64,000 bases of DNA from assembly GCA_010909725.1 (NCBI GenBank), contig JAACMV010000011.1, positions 496,001 to 560,000 of the forward strand, written 5' to 3'. Position 1 is the first letter of the stretch. Each line of letters starts with the position of its first letter. A program made the translations under genes and the position numbers. The DNA is from Picochlorum sp. 'celeri'. Lineage: Eukaryota > Chlorophyta > Trebouxiophyceae. Below, piece after piece: positions 20,865-32,172 of the stretch. The notes beneath the pieces are model-generated. The model was not told where the DNA came from and ran no database searches. It saw nothing but the letters and a program-made list of their open reading frames with translations.

Positions 20865-21765
20865 TCAGTCATCATCACTATCAAATTTATAACTGCATAC
20901 AGCACTAGGGTCAATGGCGCCTCCCCTATAACTACCTCTCTTTTTCTTTGTTTTCTCGTGCCTAAAGTCTTTTCCTCTCACTTTCCCCAATACTTGCTGT
21001 GCCTTAAAGCCCCAGCCAGCAGCACCAAAAGTTCCTTCATACGAGTTGTCCCAGGATCCTTTCTTTCCAAGCCAATCATCTGCCTTGACTCTCTGAAATG
21101 CTTTTGCGGCTGAGCCTGGAGTAGTACCTTGCTGGATATCATCTCCTTCGTTACCTTCATCTACCTCTTCGTTTCCATTTTCAAGCACTGCTGGTGCCTC
21201 TTGATGTGGCTCCTCATTCTCCTCCTGCTTCTTCTTTTTCTTCTCTTTTTTTTCCTTCTTCTGCTTCTTGCTACTCTTTTTCTCCTCTACATTTTCACTG
21301 ACAGTTTTTGTTTCTTTTGCTGCTTTCTTGGATTTCTTCTCCCCTTGATCATCTTTTGTCTTTGCATCTTTGCTGCCACCTTTTTTCTCCTTCTTGTCTT
21401 TTTTCTCCTTCTTCTTCTTCTTGTCTTCTATTTTCGGAGTTTCTTTCTTAGCCTCTTTTTTAGATTCTTTCTTGGCCTTTTTGCTGACAGTTTCGACAAT
21501 CTCAACCGTCTCCTCGGCATCTCTTCCACGCTTCTTATCCTTCTTCTTGTCCTTTACCTTGTCCTTCTTCTCGGACTTGCTCTGCGACGTTACAAATGAA
21601 CGGTATCCATCAGTACAATTATTTGAAAGATGTTAAAAATTCAAAACGATGCATGAATCGCTGCATCGGAGAGGAAGTACGCGCTGCCGTTTGTGGTCTC
21701 TTGCATGCCATGCAAAACTGACTTATTTTTCCACGTACCTTTTTCGCTGCATCTTTCTTGCCCAT
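20865..21765 (-). CDS. Nopp140/SRP40-type nucleolar phosphoprotein (NOLC1-like)
   Basis: Exon 1 (21765-21739) encodes MGKKDAAKK. A 157-nt intron (GTACGT...GTCGCAG) joins in phase 0 to exon 2 (21581-20865), for 247 aa. Residues 5-165 are almost entirely Lys/Glu/Asp/Ser, like the acidic-basic tracts of Nopp140. The C-terminal ~75 aa is the conserved SRP40 domain: FQRVKADDW, GWGFKAQQVLGKVRGK and FRHEKTKKKRGSYRGG, ending in a SYKF strand. Nopp140/Srp40 chaperones box C/D and H/ACA snoRNPs between the nucleolus and Cajal bodies. The LisH domain of animal NOLC1 is absent and the tract is short. The gene is convergent with the preceding membrane protein, with 34 nt between stops. Confidence 0.85.
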
Positions 21766-21987
21766 TGTATCTTCTTACTGACTAAAAAAAGAATAAAAGA
21801 TTTTTAAAGGTGCGCGGGTGCCGCAAAATGCTTCAAGTCGTCAATCTGCCTTTGAATCCAGGGCGCCCGGGTGCCCAACCCGGGACTGGGATTGTCATCG
21901 CAGAGAATTCACAGGAAAGAGAGGCATTGACCCTGAATTGCCATTAAGTACAAACGTATAAGTATATAGATCTTTTCTATCGCCATC

Positions 21988-23750
21988 ATGTCTCGAGAGG
22001 ATGAACGAGACTCTGATGGGCACGAACCAAGTGCAGATTTGAGACGGAAAAGAAGCAGTAAACATGACCATAGATCGCGTGAAAGGCATGGGAAACGGCA
22101 TCATAGTAATGATGATCACCATGGTAGTGGTAGTAGAAAACATAGGAGGCATCATCGAAGCAGAAGAAGTCGTCACGGGGACAAGCCTGACACTGAGGAG
22201 TCTGAAGACTCCATACTTGAGCGCGGCAGAAAGGCAATGAGGGCATTGAGAGAGCTTCTAGGGTATAACTATGAGCTGAGGAATGAGTTTAGGGAGGTAC
22301 GTTTGCGGTTTTGTTTGAAACACAGTGCTCAGCCATTTTGAAAGCCAGTATTCCTAATTGTTTATTGGGGTGTACATGCAGCTGCTTGAACAATTAGATA
22401 ACGGCAAAGCACTTGATATATCTGGTATACCTGACGAATATGCACACAAAAAGGTCAAAGAGGTGTTTGATAATATCAGTCTGCTGCGGAGGAGGAGCAA
22501 TGGCACCTATGTGCAACGAAGTGCAGGAGGAAGTGCTCTAGCGCTGGTTGCGCCAATTCTGGATGAAAGCAAAGAATCGTTGGAGACGTTGTACAAAAAT
22601 AGTATCGATATAGATGGTAAAGGCGGTGAGAGTCGTGGGAGAAGAGCTGAACTAGAACCACAGAGGGATACCAGTGCAATGGCCAACATTGAGAAGCATG
22701 AAGAGCGCCACGTGAAAAAGTCATATGGTCCTACAATGCCGACAACTATGGAACTGAAAAAGGCAGAAGAACTGATGGAACAGCAAAATATTGCGGACGA
22801 GGACCCTCTCTTGGGTCCAGTGCCTCCTGAAATTTTGGAAGATTTGCAAGGTATGTGTATCATCATACGTCACGTATATCCGCCTATCCTCATTACTTGG
22901 ATTTTTTTTTTTAATTGGCGCAGATTCAGATGATGTCAAGTTGGCGGAGGTGGGTCGAATCATGAACATCATCGAGGAGCATAAATCTTTGGGTTTGTTG
23001 GGTGATAATGCATCTGCCATTCCACCAAACCCTTATACTATTCTTGGTTTGGAGCAGACATGCTCTGCGTCAGACATTAAGAAACGATTTTGGAAACTTT
23101 CTCTTTTAATCCATCCCGATAAATGCAGTCACCCCGCTGCAGCAAGTGCATTTGATGCAGTGTCTACTGCAGCCAAGCGCTTGCAGGATGCCGATGAGAA
23201 AAAGGTGGTACATCGCCAGATTGATGATATGGAACGAATGGAGCTGATAAAATCTATTCAAAAAGAAAAGGAACGGGAGAACGCCTGGAAAATTGCCAGA
23301 GGTGAGATCAAGCCCAGCGACGTCAAGCAAGTAGGCCCAGCACAAAGGGAAGAGTGGATGACCCATTTGCCAACCACAAAACCACGGAGTAACCAAGTGC
23401 CTGAGAAAAGTTCAACTGCCTTCAAAACAAGATCAAGCGTTCCTCAGGATCACTCATGGACTCTCCGGCCCGGCGAGCAAGGACCTCAACTCCCAAGTAC
23501 TCAGCAGACATCACCCCAGGCAGCTCAAGTCCCAACTGCACGTAAAGAAAAGTCTCTCCTGGAGAAGCACATGGAAAAGCAAGCTTCTGCTGGACCAGAT
23601 CATCTCAATAAAGATATGAAGGGGACACAGGGAAAGTACAAACCATTCGATAGAGAACGTGATCTTCAAATAAAGAAGAAGGGCCAGCAGCCCTCTCTAG
23701 AAAGCATGAAAGGACTTGGCAACAGATTTGGAAAGGGTTCCTTCATCTGA
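21988..23750 (+). CDS. GPALPP (DUF3752) protein with internal J-domain
   Basis: Three exons, 21988-22296, 22382-22850 and 22924-23750, give 534 aa (introns GTACGT and GTATGT). Residues 1-75 are an Arg/His/Ser/Asp-rich RS-like region. ISGIPDEY with a following helix lies near 118. GPALPP-like motifs KSYGPTMP and PLLGPVPP appear near 220-255. A J-domain begins at NPYTILGL near 298 with the HPD motif intact (IHPDKC). The C-terminal DUF3752-like part includes REEWMTHLP near 400 and a KSLLEKH-type region. The plant DnaJ/DUF3752 proteins have this order and are thought to act in nuclear RNA metabolism. HPD suggests Hsp70 stimulation. Confidence 0.8.
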
Positions 23751-23822
23751 AACAATCAATATATAATACATGATTTCTACATGAGATGATAACTGTAATG
23801 GGCAATAACATCAGCTATATGA

Positions 23823-25723
23823 TTACACGGCAAGTTCGATGTAATTTGATGCAAGCGAGAGACAGATTGTCCCAAAAGAGCCCAAACGATGAGACGCATT
23901 GGTGGAACATTCCTGCTCATAAATTCGTTCAATGCACATTTTCATCATTTGTTTGACTTTATCTAAAGTATTATCCAGCAGTGGCAAGGATTCACCACCG
24001 AGTTGGAGCTTCACGATGCTTGCTGCCAGGACACTTACCAACAGGGCAAGATGATCTGCAGATTTGTAAATCTTCATGGTTCTCGACATATCCAAGATGT
24101 ACGACTCCAACATAGGCTCGAGATGAATCTCATAAAAAGTTTCCAAATCTTTGCTACTCAGTGACAAGACATCCACCGCATCATACAGCTCTTTCACTTT
24201 ATCCAATGCATCCGGCCCCATTCTTTGGACGTCACTGCGTTGATACGCCTTTGTAAACTTGGTAGCAGTCAGAAAACCTATGAATCGCAATGCATCCCGT
24301 GGCTCCAAACTATACAATAATTTATTTGCTGTTCTTGGATCTTTACAGTACCCTTTCTCTGTCCAGAAGGCTTCCAGCATGAATTCATCCAGAGCCACTC
24401 TATAGTTTGCAGATGCTGACCTGTATGAGCTTGTTGCCAAGAAGCCACCCAGCCGCTCCATTGTTCCGAACATCTTCAAGAGAGCATTCAAAAATGTAGA
24501 CGCCATTTCAGACAATTCTGATTTTGAAAAAGCACACGCCCCCGCAGGAGAGTCATCCTCTGGTTCATCTTCTGCCACTTCCATATCCTCATTCTCAGTG
24601 CTGTTGACAATGAGACGAACGAGTCCTCCTACAAGCCGCTGCACTTGCCGTCCATTCCACGACTGCATACGACCCCATACGTTACATGGCATCATCATCC
24701 AAACAAAAAACAAGACCAGATCAAATCACGTACAATGCCAACCACCATTCTCCACAAAGCACTATTCTCCAATAGAGCCTTCAGCTTGCTAAAATACAGT
24801 GTCCTTTGCTCTTCATCTTTCGCTATCCGCTCTACTACTTCCAATCGACATTCCAAATCTTGCATCATAACTCGTAGCAAGTACCCAAACATGAGCAAAT
24901 CGCCATTTAAATCCTTCTCATCTACACCAACCACCACAATAAACCAACATCATTCTCTCTTTCTTGCCCAGGCACACATATACATAGATGACGTTCCAAA
25001 AAAAATACCTACCAGACTCGAGCGCAGCGTCAATACAATGCATGAGTAGCTCATCCCCATGACCCCATCGTCTGTCAGACCCGTTTCGCTTGCCTTTTGC
25101 ATGCTGCCCCATCTCATCTTGGGCATATTTGAGTCCTGATTGAGACATATCCTCATACATGAAATACTTTGGAAAGAAGGACTTCCGTTCCCTGCAACAT
25201 ACACGCATCATCATCACGATACAGGTCTTGAAAGAAAAACAAATCTGACGACGCACGAGAAGAGCGGAAGCCAAGCAGATTCTGGACAGATCACAACCTG
25301 ACCATGGTCCACCCCATCCTTGACAACACTCGCATATGGGTACGAATCCAAGTATGATTTCAGACACTGATATGCTGCCCTCGACACATGAGAATAATGA
25401 TGAACCACATCATTCCTCATCATGAACACGAGATACCCCAGATACTCTTGGGGAAGTAATTTCCCATGCGCTGATGCTTCTTCAGCACAGGACTGAAATG
25501 CAGCAACAAACTTCAACCCATGACCATCCACATCAGTCGCATCCTTAACCTTCAGCTCCGACTGATAACTTGTCTTTGTACATTTTGAAGCCCAAGCTTC
25601 GACGTAATCCTTCGAATACTTGTCCAATTCGAGCATTTCGTCCTCTCGATCGGTTGTGGCGTGACTCTCCGCTTCCAACGGCGGAAGAGCACCGCCATTC
25701 CTCTTTTTACCCAGCTGGGTCAT
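23823..25723 (-). CDS. Unrecognised helical protein, four exons
   Basis: Exons 25723-25257, 25191-25013, 24921-24734 and 24662-23823 join in phase (2, 1, 0) with donors GTGCGT, GTAGGT and GTACGT, giving 557 aa. The total is divisible by three and no stop is crossed, which supports the model. The protein is predicted helical throughout. It has a short acidic linker at about 300-320 (EDMEVAEDEPEDDSPAG), no signal peptide, no membrane segment and no motif I can name. The first exon has a polar start (MTQLGKKRNGG). A HEAT/ARM-like or nuclear scaffold protein would fit, but no function is claimed. It is convergent with the J-domain gene and divergent from VPS34. Confidence 0.7.
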
Positions 25724-26001
25724 GTCTTCTGGGATTGTTATAGATGTAAGTATTAATCTCGACCCGACTCGTGTGGAATCACCTCGTATCCAATTCTAAC
25801 GCATTTTTGAATTTGACTATTCCCGAATTCTGTGTCTCCATGACGAATCGGCCAAGCGAGTCGTAATCAAACGATACCGTGCACAGGTCCCACTGTGTAT
25901 TTTAAACAATTAATAAATCATTAAACGACACGTGAAGTATGCATTCGACGTATCAGTGAGGGATTGGGAGATAGGGCTCACCCTGCTTGACTCTGGTCAC
26001 T

Positions 26002-28746
26002 ATGGCAGAAGAAACCCTACATTTTCATCTAGCGAGGGATATATACGCCCCGGTATGTCCTCTTCATCTGTGTCATAGATACCATGGTATGACTATATGT
26101 GTGTTGTATAGGTGGAAGTACAGATACAATCGCTCGTCATTGATCCAGGAGCAGCAGAATGGAGTCTGACGGATGAGTCTTTGACCCTCAGGGATGCCTT
26201 GTGTATGCATGGGAGCAACGCCTCGGTGTATGCGTCTCTATGGTTACGGGATGAATTTGGTCCTGTTGGCACTCCGTTGCACACAACATGCGTCGAGTCA
26301 ATCAATAACGAGCGCCTGGTGGATGATGGGGCTCAAATATGGTGCTATTGGGGTCAGATGGTGACCTTTCCAGTCAGATACAGGGACTTGGATCAGAGTA
26401 CTCGATTGTGTGTTACTGTATGGTATTCTGATGGATTGGGATCGGACTTTTGTGTTTTAGGAGGATGTGTTATGCCCTTTTTCAGTCAGAAGGGGAGGCT
26501 CAAGACTGATGCCATGAAACTTGGTCTCTCATTGGGTCGAGAGGCAGATGACGTTGGTGGATCGACCATGTACAAGTATTCGCATGATGACATGGTAGCA
26601 TGTGCTAAAAATGCTATGAAAATTTCTGGGTCGCACGCACATGGTAATCGATTGGATCTGGTTGATGAGCTTGATAGGTTGGTCAAGGCACAGAAACGGT
26701 TTGCACGCGGTGATCATGAACGTCTTCCCTGGCTGGATTCCATGTCGATGAAGAGCACTGATGAGCGTATATCGCGTATCAAGTCTTTATGTGGGTTGAG
26801 GAGAGGTCTTGAATTGAAAGTGAATCTTCCAAAGTTTGATTTTGATGTGTTGTACTGTGACGTGTATGCATCCCATCATGATGGACCTCATCAACACCAC
26901 GGGTCATTGCATGGAAACGATGGTGGAAAGCGTGTGCTGTATTTTGTTGACCCTGAAATTGATCGGGACTCTCCTGCAGAAGTGATGGCTCAAAAGCTTG
27001 CTCGAAGTGCTGCACGAGGAAATGACAACCCGACTCTGAGGCCAAATACACAAGAAAAAGCAGAGCTGGAGAGGATTATTCGATACTCTCCGACAAAAAT
27101 TCTGACGCGAGAGGAGAAGGAGTTGATTTGGAGATATCGTTATGCACTCACGCATGAAGGGAAAGCGCTTACGAAATTCCTCAAGTGTGTGGATTGGGCA
27201 GATGCTGAGGAAGCTGCGCAAGCATCTAAATTGATGAGACAATGGGCAGGGATTGATGTCGGGGATGCTTTAGAGATGCTATCTCCTGTATTTCCCATTG
27301 AAGCAGTGCGATCTCATGCAGTGGAATTTCTTCGGCTATTACCAGATGATACTATTCATCTGATTCTTTTGCAGCTTGTCCAGGCCCTTCGGTATGAAGA
27401 GCGTGATGTCTCACCCCTCTCAAAGTTCTTACTAGAAAAATCTAGTGCGAATGAGTTGATCGCCTCATCCCTTTTTTGGTATCTTTGCTCCGAGCTAGAG
27501 GACACAGAATTTGGGAAAAGAGCGCAGGTCTTACAGACTGCTCTGCTGTCAGCACTGTGTGATTCTGAGTCACAACGACACGATATTGGTGGCCCTCGTA
27601 ATAAAGTTAGAAAGGCATCCATTCCGTTGCAGTTGAACTTGGTCGCTCGTCTCAGACATTTATTTGATTCTATTAGACTATATCGGTCTGCTGATGCGAA
27701 GACTGAACAGATTAGGACGATGCTTCGATTGGGAGGCTCCTGTGAGGATCTTGCTCACTTCATCACACCCAGTCCATTAAACCCTTCCATTCGGCTTTCC
27801 GGAGTCATTCCAGACGCATGCTTGGTTTTCAAGTCGAAAGTAAACCCTGTAAAGCTCGTTTGGAATGTTGATGGAAGATATGAGAGCGAGACGCCCTATG
27901 CATTCATTTACAAAAAGGGTGATGATTTGCGCCAGGATCAACTCGTACTCCAGATATTTTCTCTCATGGACAGGTACGGTTGCGTACATATTGTTTCACC
28001 CTTGCAGTGTTTTGTTCTCATCGTGATATTTGCATCATGAATTTGCATGCAGGCTTTTGAAAAGGGAGCATGTAGACTTGCAGATCACTCCGTACAGAGT
28101 GCTGCCAACATCCATAGATGATGGACTCATTGAATTTGTACCAAAATCGGTTCCATTATCAGCAATACTGCGCGAATATGGTTCAGTTCAGCAATTCTTA
28201 GAGCATCATGCTCCAAGCAAATCTCCCAGAGGAATCCGACAGCAAGTATTGCATAATTACACCCGATCCTGTGCTGGATACACTGTGTTCACACATATTC
28301 TAGGTATTGGAGACCGGCACAATGACAATGTCATGATCACCACCGAGGGCAAACTCTTCCACATAGACTTTGGATACATTCTAGGAAGAGACCCTAAATT
28401 TTCCTCGGCACCATTGTTCTTAAATAGATCGATTGTAGATGGTATGGGAGGCCCAGAGAGTCCAGAGTATGAGCAATTTGTCCAGTTGTCGTGTGAGGCT
28501 CTCAACATTCTCAGAAAATCATCCAACCTGCTTCTCTCATTGATACACGTCATGGCTCAATCCTCTGTTCCTGATATCCGAGCAGATCCAGAAATGGCAA
28601 TGCTGAAAGTTCAAGAGAAGCTATTGCTCGACATGTCGGATGAACAAGCTGCAGCAGCGTTTGTTGAGATTTTAAATGCAGCGCAAACTGCCGTACTTCC
28701 CCGCATTGCAGAGGTGCAGCATCGCGTCGCCCAAGGATGGCGTTAA
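26002..28746 (+). CDS. VPS34: Class III phosphatidylinositol 3-kinase VPS34
   Basis: Exons 26002-26052, 26112-27973 and 28053-28746 (introns GTATGT and GTACGG) give 868 aa, the normal size. An N-terminal C2 domain (to about 300) is followed by the helical PIK domain (about 315-500; TREEKELIWRYRY, DWADAEEA). The kinase domain has the P-loop lysine region (YAFIYKKGDDLRQDQLVLQ), the catalytic loop LGIGDRHNDNVM and the activation segment HIDFGYILG. The C-terminal amphipathic helix ends HRVAQGWR, close to the usual Vps34 tail. It makes PI3P on endosomes and autophagosomes in complex with VPS15 and Beclin-1/Atg6. The first exon is only 17 codons. Confidence 0.96.
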
Positions 28747-28790
28747 AATAATGTAATACAACAGTGATCTAATTATTTGATTATTTGTCG

Positions 28791-29671
28791 ATGGGAAACG
28801 GGCCAAGCAAGCCACCCACGTGCGAAGGCACACTCGACAAGAAGTATTCGGTTATTATACCCGCTCTGGTAGGTGCATCTGATCCCTTTATGGTATGATT
28901 GAAACAATAGTAGATGAATAATGGGTTATCACGGATGTGCAGAACGAAGAGCAGTCAATAGCTGCTGCAGTGCATAGGTGCGAACTTTTTCTTTTTCTGA
29001 GACCTGCAACTAGCCGGGGCATCACAAACCCATTCATGATATGTTGCAGTGCACAGCATCCTGGCTCAGAAGTCATTGTTGTCGATGGAGGGAGTCGGGA
29101 TGGTACTATTAAGAACGCAGAGGTGGCCGGGGCATGTGTAATTTGTACATCTCGCGGGAGGTCTGTTCAGATGAATGCAGGGGCTGACAAGGCATCTGGA
29201 CGCATGCTTGTATTTCTCCATGCAGATTCCACCCTTCCTCAGGATTTTAGTACATATATGGACTCTGTAATGAAAGAAGACCGTCGCTGGGGATGTTTTG
29301 AGAGCATCGATATTGGTGCTGATGTGCATCCCATCTTGTCCAGAGCAATGCGGATGGGTGTGGCCCTAAGGACACGTTGGTTGAGTCAACCCTACGGAGA
29401 TCAAGGTATTTTCGTAGAGCGAGAAACATTTAGGCATATAGGAGGATATAGAAATGACTATCAGCTGCTGGAGGACGTGGATCTGGTTCAGAAATTATGC
29501 AAAACATATGGTAAACCTGCCATCATACCTTGCTCTCTCCAGACATCTGGACGTCGGTGGAAGAATCTAGGATTCATTAAGACAACATTGTTAAATCAGT
29601 ATATACTTGTACGATATGCTATGGGTGCAGATGTGAATACATTGGCAGAACTATACCGCAGTATGAAGTGA
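28791..29671 (+). CDS. TIGR04283-type family 2 glycosyltransferase
   Basis: Exons 28791-28868, 28943-28977 and 29050-29671 give 244 aa (donors GTAGGT and GTGCGA). The second exon is just 35 nt, but the join restores a GT2 core: SVIIPAL, NEEQSI, then EVIVVDGGSRDGT, SRGRSVQMNAGA, and VFLHADSTLP as the DXD equivalent. Downstream are YGDQGIFVERETFRHIGGY and LEDVDLVQKL, which with TSGRRW form the usual acceptor-side motifs of this family. Members occur in cyanobacteria and algae; the acceptor is unknown. The last 27 codons and stop are duplicated at 30913-30993, outside a gene (see repeats). Confidence 0.87.
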
Positions 29672-29726
29672 TATCTATTATTTATTGTGCTCGCACTGAT
29701 CCAAGTCCTCCATCAACGCCAAGGAC
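29591..29726. repeat. 136-bp direct repeat, left copy
   Basis: Nearly identical (one mismatch, acgata versus acaata) to 30913-31048, offset 1322 nt. It spans the end of the glycosyltransferase gene, the 10-nt gap and the first ~45 nt of the convergent SDR 3' end. Here the glycosyltransferase is complete and the SDR part is a fragment. Confidence 0.93.
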
Positions 29727-30273
29727 CTGTTCAGAGGCAAAGATGTCTGCAGGGCATATTTTGCTTCTGTTCCCTTCGAAGGGGTATGAATTAACGCCGT
29801 ATCCACAAGTTCACTACATCATATATGTATACATATCGATGAAATAAAATGAAATAGAGTAATAGGTGGCTCGAAACAATATGAGATGTTGCTAGAGCGA
29901 GCTCCATGTGGTCATTTTTGAAAACTTTGGTACAGACCACCTCATCAACTCATCATGTAAACCCCATGTAGTTTAGGCCCGTGTACGAGAGAGTGTATTG
30001 CTCATTTCTCAAAATGGGAATCTACCACTAAGCCTAGGTGGCTCTGCAGATCTAGATCTGATTACAATCACGATTCTAATATCCTCCTGGGTCGAGGCTG
30101 TTCGCGAACACCGATCGGTGGGCCACCGTCGACGGTGGCCCAGACGTGGCCCTAGCAATGGACATATCAGACGGGGCATCCTTCGTTCGCCTGCTGATTT
30201 ATTTTGCTTAAAACCGCAGAATACAAAAGAAACTGCCTTTTGTGATTTATTCGACGTTCAATTGGCATTAAAA
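29672..30273. other. Insert between duplicated gene ends, 5' part
   Basis: This covers the SDR-tail fragment (to 29726) and then unique sequence leading to the small surface-protein gene. No other gene is supported. It contains the inverted pair CCACCGTCGACGGTGG near 30123-30138, a 16-bp perfect palindrome. Confidence 0.45.
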
Positions 30274-30558
30274 ATGCTAACCTTGAGTTTCGTACCTCGC
30301 GGTGCTGTTGTCCTTTTGGTTCTCTATCTCTTTGTGGCTCTGAACCCCGTCCTGGTAAGCGGAAATTGCAAATCAGACAGTGATTGCGGTGCAGGACAAT
30401 ACTGCGATGGAATAGTGTGTCAACCGTTGAACTGGGGATTCGAGGGAGACGCAGCGAATGCCACAGCAAGTTCCTCTGCAGCACTTGGCAAGTTTTCTCC
30501 CTTATTCATCATATCTAGTTTGACTGGACTTGCTTATTTCTTGTTTGGGGATTTATAA
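30274..30558 (+). CDS. Small secreted cysteine-rich protein, probable GPI anchor
   Basis: 94 aa. Residues 1-31 form a signal peptide with a hydrophobic core (AVVLLVLYLFVALNPVLV). A short mature region has six cysteines in the pattern CKSDSDCGAGQYCDGIVC. An Asn/Ala/Ser linker (NATASSSAALG) precedes a C-terminal hydrophobic stretch (LFIISSLTGLAYFLF) that ends the protein almost at once, as in GPI-anchored precursors. The Cys spacing resembles small disulfide-knot repeats of secreted proteins. It lies alone within the 1.2-kb insert bracketed by the 136-bp repeats, so it may have arrived with the insert. Function unknown. Confidence 0.6.
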   Translation: MLTLSFVPRGAVVLLVLYLFVALNPVLVSGNCKSDSDCGAGQYCDGIVCQPLNWGFEGDAANATASSSAALGKFSPLFIISSLTGLAYFLFGDL

Positions 30559-31003
30559 GTGCGGGTTGGCTCAAGCACTATGACAACACAGACCGTACCT
30601 CGCCTCTCGAATTTGTTGACAGACGTGGTCACTCATAGGATTTTTTACCCATGGAATCCTCTACTGCTGATGGCATGTATTGATCCAGTTTGGACTGCAT
30701 ATTTGTTTTCCAAGTCGATGAGTCTTTGAAGTACTTTTTTTACGTTGTATTGACCTAGTAGGATCAGCTGCGAAGATACATATGTATATCTTATTAGGTC
30801 GTCTGGAAGTACAAAAAAGTGCATGAAAAAGTGAATATTGTTGTACTGGTTGTAACCTGTTAATAGAATTTTTCACCTTGCGTTTTCGTCGACACTTTTT
30901 CGAGCATTTTTATTAAATCAGTATATACTTGTACAATATGCTATGGGTGCAGATGTGAATACATTGGCAGAACTATACCGCAGTATGAAGTGATATCTAT
31001 TAT
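30559..31003. other. Insert 3' part plus duplicated glycosyltransferase tail
   Basis: Unique AT-rich sequence to 30912. Then comes a non-functional copy of the last 27 codons of the glycosyltransferase (stop at 30993). No intact gene. Confidence 0.6.
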
Positions 31004-31048
31004 TTATTGTGCTCGCACTGATCCAAGTCCTCCATCAACGCCAAGGAC
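30913..31048. repeat. 136-bp direct repeat, right copy
   Basis: Partner of 29591-29726. Here the SDR 3' end is functional and the glycosyltransferase tail is a fragment. Confidence 0.93.
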
Positions 31049-31816
31049 TTGCCCAGTAATGAATGTATTCTCAGGATTCAGGAAAAATTCTAATGCAGCT
31101 GCCACATCGTGTGGCTTTCCAATTCGTTTCAATGCATGCATGCTTTCAGAAGCTTTTCTGGCAGCATCATTTGAGGTGATTCTCTCTGTCATTGGAGTTG
31201 CAATCAGGCCTGGTGCTACGCAGTTGATTCTTATGTTTTTGGGAGCATACGTACTCGCCGCACTCTTCGCCATGGAAACAATAGCTCCTTTTGCTGCAGC
31301 AATAGCTTCGTGATTTTGAATGCCATGCATGGCGACTGCTGAAGCACAGAATGCAATGCTACCATGCTGTTGCTTGGACATTAATTTTACTGATGATTTG
31401 AGAATGTTGAACGAGGAAAATGCATTGATTCTCATCGTGTCCTCAAACTCCTTTTCAGTAGTAGAATGCGCAGGCTTTAATATAACTGTACCGATGCAAT
31501 TCGCGACTCCAGTAATGGGCTCTTTCAAGTGCTTTAAAAATGAATCCACATCTGCACTGTTGAGAGCATCCACAATGTGATACTCGCAACGATCCCCCAA
31601 TGCGTGCTTTAAAGCTGACAGTTTGTCTTCATTTCTTCCAGCTACGACGACGCGTCCGTCATGATGCTTGAGCAATCGATCCGCGAGGGCACCACCAATA
31701 TTCTCTTTTGAAGCACCAAACACCACAAACAGGTTTGAACTGCTGCCTGCGGGCGCTGCTTGAGAGCTGAACAGCCTCCGGCCTGTCAATGCACCTAATT
31801 GCAAATATCTATTCAT
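31004..31816 (-). CDS. Mitochondrial short-chain dehydrogenase/reductase-like protein
   Basis: A single exon of 270 aa. The leader MNRYLQLGALTGRRLFSSQAA is a textbook mitochondrial presequence with an RRLFSS cleavage context. The Rossmann fold starts FVVFGASKENIGGALA, with VVVAGRNEDKL as the second strand. The usual catalytic Y-x-x-x-K is replaced by I-A-A-A-K in NHEAIAAAKGA, although the upstream Ser (CASAVA) and the Lys remain. The C-terminus has NCVAPGLIATPM and the closing TGQVLGVDGG. The missing tyrosine is shared, as I recall, by a group of SDRs with HEAIAAAK, so activity may be altered or lost. Its last 45 nt are part of the 136-bp repeat. Confidence 0.85.
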   Translation of the reverse strand: MNRYLQLGALTGRRLFSSQAAPAGSSSNLFVVFGASKENIGGALADRLLKHHDGRVVVAGRNEDKLSALKHALGDRCEYHIVDALNSADVDSFLKHLKEPITGVANCIGTVILKPAHSTTEKEFEDTMRINAFSSFNILKSSVKLMSKQQHGSIAFCASAVAMHGIQNHEAIAAAKGAIVSMAKSAASTYAPKNIRINCVAPGLIATPMTERITSNDAARKASESMHALKRIGKPHDVAAALEFFLNPENTFITGQVLGVDGGLGSVRAQ

Positions 31817-32172
31817 TTTTTATGTTAACGGTGATAATGCGCTCCATATTGTTCAGACATTGTGTGGCGATGATGAACCACCACGAAGAAAAAAGAAAGT
31901 CGGAATGCCTGTGACAGGCCTGTTGCGTTGTGTAAAAAGAAAGTCGGACAAGACAAGCACGTCTCCATAGACCGTCTCCATGAATTCTCTACCCCAGCAA
32001 AACCAACAGATTTTTGTGAATTCCAATTTTAAATTCGATATTCGAACCTGGAGGACAATCTGTATGAAAGACGAATTCTTTGTCTGATCAATTTGAGAGT
32101 TGACCAGGCAAAGGATCAATTGGACACCCGTATACTCAGTTCGCTGCATTCTTGCATCGTTACATTGTCATC
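31817..32172. other. Bidirectional promoter region, SDR / HYOU1
   Basis: A divergent intergenic gap. It has a short local direct repeat (agaaagtcgga at about 31890 and 31938). No gene seen. Confidence 0.45.

Noticed and set aside
21129..21636. Long Phe/Leu-rich plus-strand frames
   Set aside because: They are reverse-strand images of the lysine codon tract of the Nopp140-type gene.
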